40,108 nucleotides of DNA, taken from positions 1 through 40,108 of IMG/VR virus record IMGVR_UViG_3300021364_001838; one strand, given 5' to 3'. The stretch is from a virus. Each line of letters begins with the position of its first letter. The first letter of the stretch is position 1. This document shows positions 32,807 to 40,108 of the stretch, in pieces. A model generated the notes under the pieces. It saw only the letters and a list, made by a program, of their open reading frames with translations. It did no database searches and had not been told where the DNA came from. A program made the translations under genes and the position numbers.

Positions 32807-33922
32807 ATGTTTGACGCAGAAATATATAACTATGATTCTGATAAATATTGCTTTCGTGATATTATATTAGATTCTATTCATAAGTATTACCCAGATGTGG
32901 TTGATCTGGAACACCTTCATGAAATAGTTCCATATAAGCATATTGGGAATCTTGTCAAAAAAATTGGTAAGGATATTGCAGATACCGACTTCTATCAAAG
33001 ATTTGATGAACTAATTGCTGAGAAAGTTCTTCCACTATTACCAACTGATGTTTTGGTGCAGAGGTTTGGTAATATTAGAATAACTGTTCCAGATCAAGAT
33101 AAGATTGGTACAGTTCTTCCATTCCACCAGGGTAAATGGGTTGGTAATGGTTTGGGATTGAGAACAATATGGTTACCTTTTACTGACGCATATGAATCTA
33201 ATTCTTTACAGATAATTGATATAGAGACGAGTAGATGGATTACTCAAGCGTGTCTCAAAGAGAATTGGGATTATAAAAAGTTTCAAAATTGGTGTCTAAA
33301 TCGCTGCAAACCTGTTAACATAACTCAGAATCAGTTTTTGCTGTTCACTCAAGAGAATATTCATGGTGCGGTTCCCAACAGAACTGGTAAGACTAGAATA
33401 AGTATTGATGTTAGAGTTCTGTTGAGGGATGGACAACCTCACAGGAAATGGCCAGGATCATATTTTAGAATACTTGGTGATACGGATATTCAGTCAAGGA
33501 GTGTTCCTATTCTGGATCACGAGAACGTTGTCATGTATGCAGAATATGAGGGATTTAAAACTCAATATATAGATTTGTATTTCCAGACGTTGACAGTAAA
33601 AGAATATTGTCATAGGATGGGATATACGTTCCCCCATCAAACAGGTGATAACGAGGGAAGAAATCATGTATATTTGGAATATTTGATCAAACAAGGTAAT
33701 GTTGATCATATACTGATGTTCAGTATATTCTCTCTGCCCGATGATAAAGAGAGAAGACAGCATATTATGGAATTGGCTTTAGAGTTTAGAGTCAAACTCC
33801 ACTTTGCTAACGAGGAATTTGTTCTCGATAGTCAAGATAACTTGGATAAGATTGAATATATACGCAATTTTACCAACGACTGGAGTAATCCTACGCATGA
33901 AAATAAATCTTTGGTACTCTAA
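32807..33922 (+). CDS. 2OG-oxygenase-like / sporadic carbohydrate cluster fusion protein
   Basis: The 371-residue protein appears to have two parts. Residues about 1-225 resemble the 2OG-Fe(II)-like protein of 'sporadic carbohydrate clusters': PFHQGKWVGNGLGLRTIWLP, then TDAYESNSLQII and the distal NIHGAVPNRTGKTRISIDVR. The first ligand pair is H107-Q-G109, so the usual Asp of HxD is Gly. Residues about 240-360 resemble the partner LIC12192-type protein (YIDLYFQTLTVKEYCHRMGY, YLEYLIKQGNVDHILMFSIF, SLPDDKERRQHIMELALEFR). Those families occur in surface-polysaccharide operons, so sugar modification is plausible. It starts 4 bases after tRNA-Thr. Confidence 0.6.
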   Translation: MFDAEIYNYDSDKYCFRDIILDSIHKYYPDVVDLEHLHEIVPYKHIGNLVKKIGKDIADTDFYQRFDELIAEKVLPLLPTDVLVQRFGNIRITVPDQDKIGTVLPFHQGKWVGNGLGLRTIWLPFTDAYESNSLQIIDIETSRWITQACLKENWDYKKFQNWCLNRCKPVNITQNQFLLFTQENIHGAVPNRTGKTRISIDVRVLLRDGQPHRKWPGSYFRILGDTDIQSRSVPILDHENVVMYAEYEGFKTQYIDLYFQTLTVKEYCHRMGYTFPHQTGDNEGRNHVYLEYLIKQGNVDHILMFSIFSLPDDKERRQHIMELALEFRVKLHFANEEFVLDSQDNLDKIEYIRNFTNDWSNPTHENKSLVL

Positions 33923-34079
33923 AAGTATGCAACAGTGGCGCTGGACACTCGCACAAGAGTGTAGAAACGGCACTACAAAAGGGAGGCAACATTCTGGTCA
34001 ACAACCGTTCCTTAGGGATGCAATGAATGATGTTGCTAACACTGTTGAATATATTTTGAGTGCGACAGAGAATGAATAA
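33897..34079 (+). CDS. Small conserved cyanophage protein, 60 aa
   Basis: ATG 33897 encodes MKINLWYSKSMQQWRWTLAQ, then a polar part with GRQHSGQQPFLRDAMNDVAN and a short end. It overlaps the end of the fusion gene by 26 bases in another frame. The start at 33897 is chosen because the frame upstream runs deep inside that gene. The compact Trp-rich start and helical end are typical of small cyanophage genes; the function is unknown. Confidence 0.5.
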   Translation: MKINLWYSKSMQQWRWTLAQECRNGTTKGRQHSGQQPFLRDAMNDVANTVEYILSATENE

Positions 34080-34082
34080 ATA
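34076..34082 (+). promoter_or_regulatory. Late promoter box ATAAATA before the fibre gene
   Basis: An exact ATAAATA within GAATAAATAAATC overlaps the end of the preceding small gene and lies 30 bases before the start of the 5.8-kb fibre gene. Confidence 0.5.
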
Positions 34083-34112
34083 AATCATAGCAAAAGCATC
34101 TAGTGGAATAAA

Positions 34113-37100
34113 ATGGGTCTTAGTCGCTTAGATAATTTCCTCAAGAATAGTAAAGGTGATATCCTTTACGTCGATCCTTCTAGTATTGACTCGACGGATA
34201 GTATTGAAAACCAGGGCAATTCCCTTGTTAGACCCTTCAAGACTATTCAAAGAGCACTCTTAGAAGCAGCGAGATTCTCTTATCAGAAGGGTCTGGATAA
34301 TGATAGATTTAGTAGAACAACAATCATCGTTTATCCTGGTGAGCACCTTATTGATAACAGACCTGGATGGATTCCCATTCATGATAACCCATTAGTTGGT
34401 GACAACTGGTTGACTCGTAGTGGATCTACGTCAAATGATCTTACTCAGTTTACCTTAGATACTAACTTTGATATTGATGATCCAGAGAATGATCTTTATA
34501 AGATGAACTCTGTCTACGGTGGTGTAATTATTCCCCGTGGTACATCTATTGTTGGTATGGACCTTCGTAAGACGAAGATCCGTCCGATGTTCGTTCCTGA
34601 TCCTGCAGACGCAGATATTAAACAGACCTGTTTATTCCGTGTAACTGGTACTTGCTACTTCTATCAGTTCACATTCTTTGATGCTAATCCCAATGCGTCT
34701 GTCTTTAAAGACTATGGTCTGACAAAGTACGTTCCTAATTATTCTCACCATAAAGTTACTTGTTTTGAGTATGCTGATGGTGTAAACGATGTTGGATTTA
34801 ATGATAATTTCTTAAATTATTCTTCTGAGAGAACTGACCTTGATATCTTCTATGAGAAGATTGGACTTGTCTTTGGTCCTTCTAGCGGAAGAGATGTATC
34901 TCCAGACTTCCCAGACTCTGGACTTGACATTCAAACCAAGATTGATGAATTTAGAATTGTTGGTTCTAAGGGTGAGAATGTTGGTATCAATAGTATTAAA
35001 GCAGGTGATGGTATCACTGCAAATACAACTATTGAAGTTGAACTCACCGAAGCTATTGGTGGACTTGATGTAGATACTCCGATTAGAATTGAAGGTGTAC
35101 CTACTGGTGGATATAACGGTTCCTTTGTAATTAGTGAGGTTCAAAGTCCCACTAAGATTGCTTACGAAGTATCTACTCCACCAGCAAATGCACTTCCATC
35201 TATTGTTGCAGGTGCTCCAACACTGAATATTGTTGTTGACTCTGTAACTTCTGCATCTCCATATATCTTTAACTGCTCACTCCGTTCTGTATACGGTATG
35301 TGCGGTCTTCATGCTGATGGTAGTAAGGCAGATGGATTCAAGTCCATGGTTGTTGCCCAGTTTACGGGTATTGGACTTCAAAAGGATGATACTGCATTCG
35401 TAAAATATAATGCAATCTCTGGTGTATATGAAGACTCTACTGCCGTAAGTAACTTACACACCGACACCTCTGCAGTTTACAAACCAGACTACGAGAACTT
35501 CCATATTAAAGCATCTAATGATGCATTCTTGCAGTTGGTTTCTGTGTTCGCTATTGGATATGCGAATCACTTTGTTGCTGAGTCTGGTGGTGACCACTCA
35601 GTTACGAACTCTAACTCCAACTTTGGTGCAAAAGCACTGGTATGTTCTGGATTTAGAAATAATGCATTCCCAAGAGATGATACTGGATTTATCACTCACG
35701 TTCTTCCTCCTCAAAAACTTAATGATAATGAAGTAACTATTGAATTTGCATCGATTGACGTACAAAAAACTATCGATGCTGGTAATGATAATAGATTATA
35801 TCTTTATAATGAGATCAATCAAAATATTCCTCCAAAGTCTGTACTTGAGGGATATCGAATTGGTGCAAAAGTCGATGATAGACTGAAAGTTATCATCAAC
35901 GAGAATAATGTTCCTCAGACTAAAACTGCCAAAATTGTAATGCCAGACACCCAAGGAACGGGTGTCTATGAGGTAACTTCCAAGAAGTTATCTACTGTTG
36001 GTAGAACTGCTATTGGTATCAATAGTATTACCTCCAATATTTTCACTCTGACTGAAGGACATCAGTTTAAGTCTGGTGAATCTGTACGTATTCTTAGTGA
36101 TGATGGTGAACTCCCAGATGGTCTGGATCACAATAGAGTTTATTATGCTATTACTGCTGGTATTAATACTGACCAGATTAAATTAGCACAAACTCTGAAT
36201 GATACTATTAGTGCTTCTGCCGTTGTTGTAAACAGTAAGGGTGGTATTCTTCAGATTGAATCTAGAGTATCTGATAAGAAGTCTGGTGATATTGGTCACC
36301 CAATTCAGTATGATACTAATATTGGGCAATGGTATGTTAATGTATCCGACAACAATGAGATTTATAATACTGTTGTAGGACTTGGCACAAGTTCTCTTGG
36401 TGCAGCAACTCCAAAAACATTTATTAGCAGAACTCCAGATAACAGAGGTCTTGAGGATGGAATCTATAAGGTAAGATACGTTGTACCAAAAGATTCTACT
36501 GTTCTTGGTAGACCACCTGAGGATTCATTTGTTCTTCAAGAATCTAGCACTACCGTTGGATTTACCAATCAAGAAGTCGCTAAATTTAAAAGTACATCGC
36601 CAGTAGTCCTCTCAAATACATCTGAGATCAGAAATCCAAGATTTATTTCGGATACTGAATGGGATGCAATCGTTGGTATTGCTACAATTAAAACTGAAAT
36701 TCCTCATGATTTGTCTGTAGGATCTAAAGTACAAATCTCAAATATTATCTCGACTGCAAATACTACTGGTCTTGGTAATACTGGATTTAATGGTGTTTTT
36801 AGTGTTACTGCTACTCCTGATAGAAAATCTTTTAGTGTTGGTCTGACTACTAATCCTGGTGTTTTTAGTAACAATATTAATCTTAGAACTACAAGCCTTC
36901 CTAGATTTGAGCGTAAAGAGTATAATACTACTTTATTTGTATACAGAAAGGAAGAGATTCAAGAATATATTCCTAATGCAAAAGATGGTGTCTACCATCT
37001 GACTTTGATTGCTGCAGATTCTCAACCACAGGTTGCACCATTCCAAAATCTTAGATACAGTCAACCTCTTAAGAATCTTTATCCTCAGCTTGATAGAGAT

Positions 37101-39941
37101 AATCCAACATCTGATCCTGAACAGACTAGAACCTTCGCTCTGCCAACTCCACTTGGTTTGACTGAAGTTAATAATCCAAAGAATAGTCTTACAAAAGAGG
37201 TTATTAATAAGAGAACTAGAGACTTTGTATCTGGTATTAATATTGTTGAGATTACATCTTCCTCTGGAACCGCTCATACAGTAACTACTTCTGGAGACCA
37301 CGGTCTTAATTACATCACTAAAGTTGGCATTACTAGTGTTGGTGCTAATTACGGTGATGGGTCTGGTAGTGTTCAGACACTTCATAACGCAAAATTGGTC
37401 GGATTTGCTGGATCTACAACTGGTAAATATGCAACTGCTAATATTGAGATTGATGCTACTGGTTCTATCTCTGACATCAAGATTGTTGATGGTGGATCTG
37501 CATATGGAATTGGTAATACCCTGTCTGTTGTTGGTGTTGGTACAACTACGGGACACATCCGTGGTTATGTAACAGTTGAGCACATTCACAATAGTATTGG
37601 TGATGTTCTTCGCATTGATGGAATCAGAGATGACAGATTCAGGGATTACAATAACCTCTACAGAATTACAAGTATAGGTAATGGTGATGATGTAAACATT
37701 AATGTTGCTTCTGCAAGCACGGTATATTATAGAGAACAATTCGCTGCTCCTGCTGCTATCACTGGTATTAACACCAATGGATTAACTCAGATTAGCTCTG
37801 CTGTTCTCTCTGACACTACTGCTTATCTAACTGGTGATGCAATTGGTATCAGTTCTATTACATATGATAACTTATCTGGTATCTCCAGCATTACTACTGT
37901 TGATTCTCATGGTTTGTTGGTTGGCAACTCCATTGTAATTGGTGGAGCAGGTAATTCCCTGATTGATGGACACTGGAGTGTTGATACTGTCTATAATGTC
38001 AATAGTATTGCAGTTAAGATTGGTATTGGTACAACCACAGTAACACCAACTGGTGGTGGATTTATCTATAGAACTGGTGTTAATGCACAAGCATCTGGAA
38101 TTGATCGTGCAGATGAAGCATCTTCTTCCAGACTCGTACCACAATATGCTGGTATTACTACTACCTTGGCAGCTGCGCTGACTGATCCAACACTTAATAC
38201 GTTGACTGTTACTAATGCATCTCACATGGGATGGGATGTTGGTGACTATCTCATTATTGATAATGAAATAATGAGAATTAGTGAGTCTGTTACTAGTGAT
38301 ACTGCGATTGATGTCTTCCGTGGTCTGTTCGGATCTCAGAAGCAAAACCATGTAATTGGTTCTGTTGCAAGAAAAGTTAAGTTTGAACCAGTTGAATTTA
38401 GAAGAAACTCTATTATTCGTGCATCTGGTCATACTTTTGAATATCTTGGATTTGGACCTGGTAACTACTCCACTGCTCTTCCTGAGAGACAAGATAGGCA
38501 GTTTAAGCAAGTTGAGAGACTTCTGTCTCAGTCTATCTCTGTTAATGCGGGTACTCCATTCTATAATGGTCTTGATGACCAAGGTAACTCTTATACTGTT
38601 AACAAGTTTACTAGTGGTACTACAGGACAAGATTTAATTACCAATGCACCAATTCCTACTGTAACTGGTGAGGATATTACTAGCGATACGGGTGCAGTTG
38701 GATTTGATGTAGATCAAACCGAACAACTGTCTGTTACCAGAGGTATTAAGGTTGACGGTGGCAAAGATAATGTTATCATCTCTCAGTTCAACGGTCCTCT
38801 TGTTGTTAATAAGAAACTGACTGTTAATGATTCTCTGGAAGGTAATAGTCTTTTGATCCAGGGTGATCAAACTATTGCTAGAGAGTATACAGTTGGCATC
38901 TCCACACCACAAATTGCAGGTAACGTTGGTAACGTTGTCTATGATGCAGAACCAAATTCTGGTGGTGAGATTGGATGGGTTTATACTAATGACAACAACT
39001 GGAAGAAGTTTGGTCCTATTCAGGCAAATCCAGACAATTATTATGTTGGTCTCTGGAGTGGAACATTTAGAGGTGATGGATCTGGTCTGACAAACGTATC
39101 TGACGTTTGGGTGTTTGACGGTGTTGGTATCTCTACTACTGCAAACGTTGGTATTGAGACGACCTCAGCAAAACCAGGTTATTCTCTGTATGCTAGTGGT
39201 CCTGTTCTCTTTGAAAATAACGTTGAGTTTAGAACTCAATCGCTGGTTTGGAACATTCCAAACGGTTGGATTGTAGAGACTGGTATTAGTACCTTTAATC
39301 AGCAAGTCAACTTCAATACTGTCAATGCAGTCGGTGTTGCTACATTCTTACAGAGTGTCATTGTCTCTACTGATCCTGCAGTTACAAACGATGCGTCTGA
39401 TAATGATGGTAACTTTGTCAGATTTGTTCAGACTGACCCAGCACTTAATGCCTCTTATGGATATGGTGGTCTGAAGTTTGAAGGTAATGACATTGGTAAC
39501 ACTGGTGAGCGTGGATACATCAAGGGTCTATCTGAGGGTACTTCTGGACAATTTGCTCTGGTCTTTGGTACAATGGAGAACGGAGTCTCCAATCCCCAGG
39601 AGAGACTCAGAATCAACGCTGCTGGCAACGCAAACTTCTCTGGCACAGTCACTGCTAACTCTGATGAAAAACTGAAGGAGAATGTTGTTGGTATCACCAA
39701 CGCACTTGAGAAGGTCATGGATCTTAGAGGTGTCTACTTCAACCGTATTGGTAAAGAAGAGCGCGAGATTGGTGTTATTGCACAAGAAGTTGAGAAGATT
39801 CTTCCTGAACTTGTTAAGGAAGGTCCAGATGGAACCAAAGCGGTTGCATATCAAAATATGGTTGCGGTGCTTGTTGAAGCAATCAAAGAGCAACAAGAAC
39901 AAATTAATGAACTAAGATTGAGATTGGATTATCTTAAATGA
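34113..39941 (+). CDS. Giant tail fibre protein with S74 intramolecular chaperone
   Basis: The 1942-residue protein's N terminus (KNSKGDILYVDPSSIDSTDS, RPFKTIQRALLEAARFSYQK, IIVYPGEHLIDNRPGW) is a pectate-lyase-like beta-helix opening typical of cyanophage fibres. A long run of Gly/Ser/Thr/Ile-rich beta repeats follows, including a GGSAYGIGNTLSVVG unit akin to repeats in gp53 and the gp5-like protein. The last 95 residues are a peptidase S74 domain: TANSDEKLKENVVGI with the cleavage Ser at about 1850, then REIGVIAQEVEKILPELV and a C-terminal coiled coil. Such domains trimerise the fibre and then cut themselves off. It probably recognises the host surface. Confidence 0.88.
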   Translation: MGLSRLDNFLKNSKGDILYVDPSSIDSTDSIENQGNSLVRPFKTIQRALLEAARFSYQKGLDNDRFSRTTIIVYPGEHLIDNRPGWIPIHDNPLVGDNWLTRSGSTSNDLTQFTLDTNFDIDDPENDLYKMNSVYGGVIIPRGTSIVGMDLRKTKIRPMFVPDPADADIKQTCLFRVTGTCYFYQFTFFDANPNASVFKDYGLTKYVPNYSHHKVTCFEYADGVNDVGFNDNFLNYSSERTDLDIFYEKIGLVFGPSSGRDVSPDFPDSGLDIQTKIDEFRIVGSKGENVGINSIKAGDGITANTTIEVELTEAIGGLDVDTPIRIEGVPTGGYNGSFVISEVQSPTKIAYEVSTPPANALPSIVAGAPTLNIVVDSVTSASPYIFNCSLRSVYGMCGLHADGSKADGFKSMVVAQFTGIGLQKDDTAFVKYNAISGVYEDSTAVSNLHTDTSAVYKPDYENFHIKASNDAFLQLVSVFAIGYANHFVAESGGDHSVTNSNSNFGAKALVCSGFRNNAFPRDDTGFITHVLPPQKLNDNEVTIEFASIDVQKTIDAGNDNRLYLYNEINQNIPPKSVLEGYRIGAKVDDRLKVIINENNVPQTKTAKIVMPDTQGTGVYEVTSKKLSTVGRTAIGINSITSNIFTLTEGHQFKSGESVRILSDDGELPDGLDHNRVYYAITAGINTDQIKLAQTLNDTISASAVVVNSKGGILQIESRVSDKKSGDIGHPIQYDTNIGQWYVNVSDNNEIYNTVVGLGTSSLGAATPKTFISRTPDNRGLEDGIYKVRYVVPKDSTVLGRPPEDSFVLQESSTTVGFTNQEVAKFKSTSPVVLSNTSEIRNPRFISDTEWDAIVGIATIKTEIPHDLSVGSKVQISNIISTANTTGLGNTGFNGVFSVTATPDRKSFSVGLTTNPGVFSNNINLRTTSLPRFERKEYNTTLFVYRKEEIQEYIPNAKDGVYHLTLIAADSQPQVAPFQNLRYSQPLKNLYPQLDRDNPTSDPEQTRTFALPTPLGLTEVNNPKNSLTKEVINKRTRDFVSGINIVEITSSSGTAHTVTTSGDHGLNYITKVGITSVGANYGDGSGSVQTLHNAKLVGFAGSTTGKYATANIEIDATGSISDIKIVDGGSAYGIGNTLSVVGVGTTTGHIRGYVTVEHIHNSIGDVLRIDGIRDDRFRDYNNLYRITSIGNGDDVNINVASASTVYYREQFAAPAAITGINTNGLTQISSAVLSDTTAYLTGDAIGISSITYDNLSGISSITTVDSHGLLVGNSIVIGGAGNSLIDGHWSVDTVYNVNSIAVKIGIGTTTVTPTGGGFIYRTGVNAQASGIDRADEASSSRLVPQYAGITTTLAAALTDPTLNTLTVTNASHMGWDVGDYLIIDNEIMRISESVTSDTAIDVFRGLFGSQKQNHVIGSVARKVKFEPVEFRRNSIIRASGHTFEYLGFGPGNYSTALPERQDRQFKQVERLLSQSISVNAGTPFYNGLDDQGNSYTVNKFTSGTTGQDLITNAPIPTVTGEDITSDTGAVGFDVDQTEQLSVTRGIKVDGGKDNVIISQFNGPLVVNKKLTVNDSLEGNSLLIQGDQTIAREYTVGISTPQIAGNVGNVVYDAEPNSGGEIGWVYTNDNNWKKFGPIQANPDNYYVGLWSGTFRGDGSGLTNVSDVWVFDGVGISTTANVGIETTSAKPGYSLYASGPVLFENNVEFRTQSLVWNIPNGWIVETGISTFNQQVNFNTVNAVGVATFLQSVIVSTDPAVTNDASDNDGNFVRFVQTDPALNASYGYGGLKFEGNDIGNTGERGYIKGLSEGTSGQFALVFGTMENGVSNPQERLRINAAGNANFSGTVTANSDEKLKENVVGITNALEKVMDLRGVYFNRIGKEEREIGVIAQEVEKILPELVKEGPDGTKAVAYQNMVAVLVEAIKEQQEQINELRLRLDYLK

Positions 39942-40108
39942 ATCTGTGGAGAATCTGGGCAAAAGCACTAGGTCAAAAGGAGGGTAAAAATGATAGAGAG
40001 GCAGATATTGTTGCTTGCATACGCACCTTTATTCTTATTTGTTACATGGTCACTAATGTGGCTATCGTGGCAAATGCCGTAAGGCATTGGAACGATGTTC
40101 CTACGCCA
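39938..40108 (+). CDS. Conserved cyanophage membrane protein (3' end outside window)
   Basis: The ORF starts in an ATGA overlap with the fibre gene and runs off the window after 57 residues: MNLWRIWAKALGQKEGKNDR, then one hydrophobic helix (IRTFILICYMVTNVAIVANA) and RHWNDVPTP. It is a short single-pass protein of a type often found in cyanomyoviruses; I recall no function. A holin- or antiholin-like role is possible from the plan alone. Confidence 0.6.
   Translation, partial: MNLWRIWAKALGQKEGKNDREADIVACIRTFILICYMVTNVAIVANAVRHWNDVPTP

Noticed and set aside
36933-37739. A 268-residue open frame on the minus strand inside the fibre gene
   Set aside because: Composition (Ser/Asn/Ile/Cys-rich) is that of an antisense reading of the repeat-rich fibre gene, with no ribosome site, no domain and complete overlap with a strongly supported gene.
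1-40108. CRISPR array, insertion sequence or integrase/attachment site
   Set aside because: No regularly spaced direct repeats, transposase, integrase or duplicated tRNA end were seen; this fits a lytic phage.

Overview
The window is part of the genome of a T4-like cyanomyovirus, a contractile-tailed phage of marine Synechococcus or Prochlorococcus. Three kinds of evidence agree. There are T4-type replication, late-transcription and baseplate genes (gp33, gp59, gp32, gp53, gp48, gp4, gp54, gp26/51, a gp27-like hub and a split gp5-like hub/spike). There are genes typical of cyanophages (thyX, phoH, a DUF1825 gene, CP12, DUF4278-like microproteins, NodU-type carbamoyltransferases, several 2OG-Fe(II) oxygenase-like genes). 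The architecture is phage-like, with tight ATGA/TAATG overlaps, three tRNAs, and both sigma70-like (TTGACA-17-TATAAT) and T4-late-like (ATAAATA) promoters.

Layout. 1-4200: the 3' end of a full-type carbamoyltransferase, then a packed rightward run of small conserved cyanophage genes, ending in a glutaredoxin-like protein without CxxC and a 2OG-like protein. 4200-5430: a microprotein cassette of 32 to 75 residues with its own promoter, ending in a terminator that overlaps the next promoter. 5390-11900: metabolism and replication, with a 2OG-like protein, thyX, a second carbamoyltransferase that stops after the Kae1-like domain, phoH, a PD-(D/E)XK nuclease, gp33, gp59, DUF1825 and gp32 behind its own promoter. 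11895-16776 (minus strand): gp53 with a very large insertion, gp48, a structural protein and gp4. 16777-16819: a divergent late-promoter region. 16820-31336 (plus strand): tail and baseplate morphogenesis, namely gp54, gp26 with gp51, two tape-measure-sized proteins (the second ending in an M23 peptidase), gp27-like hub, CP12, a gp5-like OB-fold hub protein, a separate spike, two paralogous structural proteins and another structural protein. 31340-32806: a strong promoter and a tRNA region (Gly-TCC, Leu-TAA, Thr-TGT) with small genes between. 32807-33922: a two-domain gene, 2OG-like plus a 'sporadic carbohydrate cluster' domain. 34113-39941: a 1942-residue fibre protein with an S74 self-cleaving chaperone end. 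The last gene is cut by the window edge.

Main discovery candidate. gp26 ends on a canonical -1 slippery heptamer, T TTT TTC, read in the gp26 frame. The -1 frame is open from there straight through the small downstream gp51-like ORF, which lacks a ribosome binding site. This is the layout of the G/GT tail-assembly chaperone frameshift of lambda-like tails, here in a T4-type hub operon. Other notable points are the beta-propeller and GxGY-repeat insertion inside gp53, the carbamoyltransferase lacking its YrdC-like domain, the HxG (not HxD) motif in the 2OG/sporadic-carbohydrate fusion, and CP12 placed inside the late structural operon.

All family assignments were made by eye from motifs and remembered family patterns; no database search was run.
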